NCBI RefSeq assembly: GCF_964030965.1 | Contig: NZ_OZ034999.1 | Coordinates: 1,736,001-1,800,000 of the forward strand | DNA from: Spiroplasma endosymbiont of Amphimallon solstitiale | GTDB lineage: Bacteria > Bacillota_I > Bacilli_A > Mycoplasmatales > VBWQ01 | Reading direction: 5' to 3' | DNA: 64,000 nucleotides | Shown here: in pieces, positions 59,908-64,000 of the stretch | Layout: each line of letters opens with the position of its first letter | Position numbering within the stretch: position 1 is the stretch's first letter | Position numbers and translations under genes: made by a program | The notes under the pieces: model-generated | What the model was told of the DNA's origin: nothing | What the model saw: only the letters and a program-made list of their open reading frames with translations | Databases searched by the model: none

Positions 59908-60834
59908 TTATGGTGTTGGTGTAGATAAAACTGACTTAACGTTTTGTTCTACTGGTTTTGATGATGGTTCAGTACCATTAACTTCCTTTGCAGGAAAAGA
60001 ATTATTACTTTGTACTTCTTTTTTAGGTGTAACAGAATTATTTTGTGAATGTTGTGAATGTAAAGAAGAGGCTGTACTAATTACTCTTTCAAGAGTATCA
60101 ATTAATTTTTCATCAATTTTTATATCTTTCCTCTTATGAGTCTGGTTATCAATAATATATGCAAACAAAATCTTTCCATTTTTATCAACTTCAATATTTA
60201 TACTACCATTACAAGGACATTTTTTGGCTACAAAGTTTTTAAATTCCTTAGCATCATTTACATCTACAGGAACAATTGTTTTGTTTTTATCATCAATAAA
60301 CAAATAACACGTTCCATTCTCAGCAAATGATAATTTCATAGGCTCTTCAGATCTTTTTATAATATTAACATTAAGATCATCTAACTCTTCTTTATATTCT
60401 TCATTATTTAAATTATTGGATTCTGATTGAGTTTTTAATAATAATGCTGGTAATTCTTTTTTATCTAAATATTCAAGAATAATCTTATCATTTTCTTTTT
60501 TAGTTCGATATAAATGTACTAGAGAACTATCTAATTTTTCTTTTACTATTACTAGTTGTTGTAATTGATCACTATTAATTGCTAAAGGTGGTTGTTGAAT
60601 AATACTAACGTTTTCATCATTAGTATTTTTTACTAAATGTCCCTTTTCATCTACATATACAAGTTCAATGATATATTCTTTTAAACTACTATCTAATTGT
60701 GTTTTTATATCATCAATCTTAACTTCCAAACTATTTAAAGTTATATTGGGTGATGATTCATCTTTTTTAGAACTTAATGATTTTTGTAGAAAGTCATTAA
60801 GTTCTCGATATTCTACTGTTTCAGATAATGGCAT
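59908..60834 (-). CDS. Spiroplasma-specific protein, paralogue of the neighbour
   Basis: A 308-residue acidic protein with TGGAGGTAAAATAT before the ATG. N-terminal helical part, then units with Gly/Tyr-rich beta cores (NGTCYLFIDDKNKTIVP, DKNGKILFAYIIDN). The C-terminal ~55 residues are low-complexity Ser/Asn/Lys/Pro (SSLHSQHSQNNSVTPKK, SNNSFPAKEVNGTEPSS). The order FxxNGxCYxFxDD then VDxNGKIxF is shared with the larger protein downstream, suggesting duplication. No membrane span or signal peptide; cytoplasmic or exported by other means. Function unknown. Confidence 0.6.
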   Translation of the reverse strand: MPLSETVEYRELNDFLQKSLSSKKDESSPNITLNSLEVKIDDIKTQLDSSLKEYIIELVYVDEKGHLVKNTNDENVSIIQQPPLAINSDQLQQLVIVKEKLDSSLVHLYRTKKENDKIILEYLDKKELPALLLKTQSESNNLNNEEYKEELDDLNVNIIKRSEEPMKLSFAENGTCYLFIDDKNKTIVPVDVNDAKEFKNFVAKKCPCNGSINIEVDKNGKILFAYIIDNQTHKRKDIKIDEKLIDTLERVISTASSLHSQHSQNNSVTPKKEVQSNNSFPAKEVNGTEPSSKPVEQNVKSVLSTPTP

Positions 60835-60894
60835 ATTTTACCTCCATAATTTTTAATAAATGTATAAATTTCTAAAATAATATAGGAGCTAAAT

Positions 60895-60940
60895 ATAATA
60901 AACCCCTTATATTTATTTAAAAAAATAAAAGGGGAAACAC
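60895..60940 (-). terminator. probable terminator after gpmI
   Basis: CCCCTT and AAGGGG arms flank an AT-rich loop, followed on the minus strand by TTTATTATAT. The remaining gap (60835-61025) holds nothing else visible. Confidence 0.5.
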
Positions 60941-61025
60941 TATATTTAATTCATATGCCTATATTTTAATACTTTTATATTCTTAAAACAAGCACTTATC
61001 AATAAAAAGAAAAATCAATATATTT

Positions 61026-62561
61026 TTATTTAATAATTAAAGACTCACTGGTCATAACAGTTGGTTTAACTAAACCCAAAACGTCTAATAGCGTTGGAGC
61101 AATATTTGCTAAGCAACCACCTGATTTTAATTTTAATCCTGTTTTACAAATAATAAATGGTACTGGTTGCGATGTATGTTTTTTATTAGGATTACCCTCT
61201 TTATCAATCATGATTTCAGCATTACCATGATCAGCAGTAATCATTAAAATACCATTCACTTTTTTTATTGCTTGATACAATTTTCCAAGACATTCATCAA
61301 TAACATCAATCGCATCAATGGCAGCATTTAAAACACCAGTATGACCAACCATATCAGGATTAGCAAAATTTAAAACCATAACATCATATATGTTTTTAGA
61401 AATTTCACTTTCTAAACGAGTAGTAATTTCGCGAGCACTCATTTCTGGTTTTAAGTCATAAGTTGCTACTTTTGGTGAAGGAATTAAAATTCTTGTTGAT
61501 AGTGGATATTCAACATCAACACCACCATCAAAAAAATAAGTTACGTGTGCATATTTTTCAGTTTCAGCAATTCGTAATTGATGATATTGATTTTTACTTA
61601 ATCATTCTCCTAAAGCATCAAGCATTGATATAGGTGGAAAAATAACACCTTGTGGTTTAACACTTTTAGCATATTCCATCATTGAAATAAAAAAAGTATT
61701 TTTTAATGTTGGTATTTTCATACTAATATTAAAATCATATTTATTATTTGTTAATGCTGATGCTAATTGAATTGCACGATCAGGACGGAAATTAGCAAAA
61801 ATAATGCTATCGTTATTCCTAATATTACCATTATTAATTTCAGAATTATAAGCAGGCATAATAAATTCATCATTACGGCCAGCACTATATTCTGCATTAA
61901 CATAAGCAATAGGATCAATAAATGAAGCACCTTCATGATTAACTATTACATCATATGCTATTTTTAAACGATCTCAACGTTTATCGCGATCCATAGCATA
62001 ATATCTTCCTGAAATAGTAGCAAGCATACCAACGCCTAATTGTTTCATAGTTTTTAATAACTGTTCAATATAAATTTTAGAAATATCAGCTTTTGTATCA
62101 CGACCATCTAAAATAGCATGAACATAAACATTCTTAAAATTTTGTTGTTTAGCAATTTCTAATAATGCTAAAATATGATTAATATGAGCATGTACTCCAC
62201 CATCACTTAGTAAACCAATAATATGAACATTACTATTATTCTTTTTGGCATGATTAATTGCTGACAATATTGTTTCATTTTTAAAAAATGTTTTATCATT
62301 TATTGACTTATTAATTAATGTTAATGACTGATAAATTACTCTACCGGCACCAATTTGTAAATGTCCAACTTCAGAGTTGCCCATTTGTCCTTCTGGCAAA
62401 CCAACTGCAAGGCCAGAAGCTGAAACTTCAGTATGCGGATAAGTTTTTAATAAATAATCCAAATTAGGTTTTGTTGCAGAACTAATAGCATTAGTTGAAC
62501 TAGATTTTGCAATACCAAAACCATCTAAAATACATAGTAATATTGGTTGTTTTGTTTTCAT
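61026..62561 (-). CDS. gpmI: 2,3-bisphosphoglycerate-independent phosphoglycerate mutase
   Basis: A 511-residue alkaline-phosphatase-fold enzyme converting 3- to 2-phosphoglycerate with two Mn2+ ions. Visible: LLCILDGFGIAKSS with the first metal Asp, the nucleophile Ser in GQMGNSEVGHLQIGAGR, LLSDGGVHAHINHI, AILDGRDT, IIFANFRPDRAIQL, NFANPDMVGHTG and ITADHGNAEIMID. ATGAGGTGAAATTT lies upstream, which favours ATG 62561 over the GTG at 62570. The AlaS-like gene ends 9 nt upstream of that GTG; the genes are one transcript. Confidence 0.96.
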
Positions 62562-62578
62562 AAATTTCACCTCATATT

Positions 62579-63955
62579 TTATTTAATAACTTGCAACTGA
62601 TGTTTAAAATTATCAGATTTAAAAATAGTAATCATTTTAGTAATAAAATCAGTAATACATTGATAATGAACAGTACTCAAAATAACAATATCTTTTTTAA
62701 AGACTATTTTAATAGATTGCTTTTTAGTAATTTTAGTAATTATTGTTTTTAAATCACAAATTGATTTTAAATCTTCACTTAATAAAATAACCATACTAGG
62801 ATTATCACTAATATTATTAGAAAGAAATAAAATAGTATTACTACTATTAGCTAATAAATTGTGTCCTTTAATTTCCATTAAATTATAATCTAATAAATCA
62901 TTATTAAAAGAATAATGAGTAATTTTCAAATTATCAATGACTTCTGAATAATAACCATAAGCAAAAGTCTGTGATAAATTTTCTAATATATCTTGAGATA
63001 CTATCCGCCATTTTGAAAATGACTTCAATAGTTCTTTATGAATTTTTTGTAATTGTCATAAATCTTGATAATTAGTAATATTAGTTATCGGTGCTATTGG
63101 TTGAATATTTTCGGGCTGATTAATTGCTCTAATTTTTTTATTAATAGCATTAATAGCAATAATGATTGGTTTTTTAGCATTAATAAAAAAGTTTTCAATT
63201 CGTTGTTTATTACCTGCTATTAATGTTATTTTTCGCTGATCTTTATTAGTTTTAATAGCAACAACTGCTATTTTTTGCAAATTAATAATTTCTTGTAATT
63301 CAACTTCATTAAATTTTTTTAAATAACTATATTCTTTTTTATTTTGCAATAAAATTAACTGTTCTAATGATAATTTTTGTTCTAATAAAGAATTAATGAT
63401 AAATTCACTTTGCAATATTTGTTTTCTATTTATCTTTAAATTATTAAGAGCAACAATAAAATTTTGTTCAGTAATAGAAATAGAACTAAAATTAGAAGTT
63501 TTATAATTTAATTGTTTCATCAAACTATTTGTAAATAATTTAGCACCAATTTTATTATTAACTAATGATTGATGATGACTTTCATTGATGGTTAAATACA
63601 ATGGAATATCGTTAATAACGATTGGTCCACTATTAACCTTAACTAAATGAATATAAGTATTAGGAATAAGAGTATTATTAACATCAATTACTTCACCAGT
63701 AAAATATTCATTAGTAATAATACCTTTGTCACTAACAATACTATCACTACTAGGAGCAAAAATAGTTTTAGTACAAATAATAAAGCCAATTTGTTCTAAT
63801 TGATTAGTGTCTTCACCATTTTTACTAAACAATGCTAAAATTTCTGACTTATTCCTAAAAGCATTGACAAAAGTGGTTGCCGGAAAGGCACGATGTTTAA
63901 TTTTTTTTGTTAGTTTTGTTCACATACTTTTAATTTGTATCTTTGATAATTCCAT
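62579..63955 (-). CDS. protein resembling the editing/C-terminal half of alanyl-tRNA synthetase (degenerate)
   Basis: A 458-residue protein (ATG 63955 with AAGGAGTTAACTAAAC upstream). Part of it, residues about 60-140 (KTIFAPSSDSIVSDKGII, EVIDVNNT, then RxxxNxxHHQSLxxxxxGAKLF), follows the AlaS editing-domain order TPFYAESGGQVGDxG ... HxATHLL, but the metal-binding HxxxH is changed to HHQSL. A helical middle is followed by a beta-rich C-terminal domain (SNTILFLSNN, PSMVILLSEDLKSI) like C-Ala/DHHA1. The catalytic N-terminal half is absent. It may be a stand-alone non-catalytic paralogue; similarity is faint and needs profile search. Confidence 0.4.
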
Positions 63956-64000
63956 GTTTAGTTAACTCCTTATTTTTATTAGTAATTTAAATAGAGTTAA

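Noticed and set aside
59873-60139. Plus-strand Cys-rich frame
   Set aside because: Antisense shadow of the C-terminal Ser/Glu-rich part of the 308-aa protein; no ribosome binding site.

Overview
The window is a chromosomal segment of a Spiroplasma (Mollicutes). It is very AT-rich, and many genes only read through if UGA is decoded as tryptophan: TerL, CysS, ThrS, Pyk, PfkA, Eno and all phage structural genes carry in-frame TGA at Trp positions. It combines a glycolysis, tRNA-synthetase and folate gene set with dense phage and insertion-sequence debris. I did not identify the species; a host-associated Spiroplasma with a mobile-element-loaded genome is the likely setting.

Layout. 1-9.7 kb: structural module of a dsDNA prophage (phage A): scaffold-like protein, major capsid protein, virion protein, receptor-binding protein, small membrane protein, portal-like protein and collar/tail protein. 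9.7-10.5 kb: two small opposite-strand genes, one with a G8 tract. 10.8-13.3 kb: ISLre2-type and IS30-type elements. 13.3-15.2 kb: accessory fragments (ankyrin remnant, LPxYE protein, lipoprotein). 15.2-19.2 kb: host genes rlmH, ung, a FolT-like ECF component, folC, and a second FolT-like gene cut by an IS1595-type element. 20.5-21.3 kb: fragment of a repeat-containing surface protein. 21.5-23.6 kb: cysS, rlmB. 23.6-44.8 kb: a second prophage (phage B) plus a fragment of another phage-A portal gene, riddled with IS256, IS1595 and MITE insertions. 44.9-46.2 kb: second ISLre2-type gene. 46.7-51.7 kb: one rRNA operon on the minus strand (16S-23S-5S, no spacer tRNA). 51.8-64 kb: thrS, pyk, pfkA, eno, two related Spiroplasma-specific proteins, gpmI and an AlaS-like protein, all on the minus strand.

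Mobile elements dominate. A 163-bp MITE occurs as 12 full copies and one truncated copy; each full copy is flanked by a perfect 8-bp target duplication. It shares its terminal inverted repeats with the 1141-bp IS1595-type element (two copies), which is its likely source of transposase. Three 1374-bp IS256-type copies are present. Two of them, in inverted orientation, bound a segment (26656-33695) that has been inverted: it splits the terminase large-subunit gene into two halves 8 kb apart on opposite strands, and the IS target duplication TGAAAATT is split between the same breakpoints. Undoing the inversion makes all phage B genes collinear on the minus strand.

The host genes form recognisable units: folate salvage (FolT-like, FolC, FolT-like) and lower glycolysis (pfkA-pyk, eno, gpmI). 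The phage genes are in virion-assembly order, but most are broken by MITE or IS insertion, so the prophages look defective.
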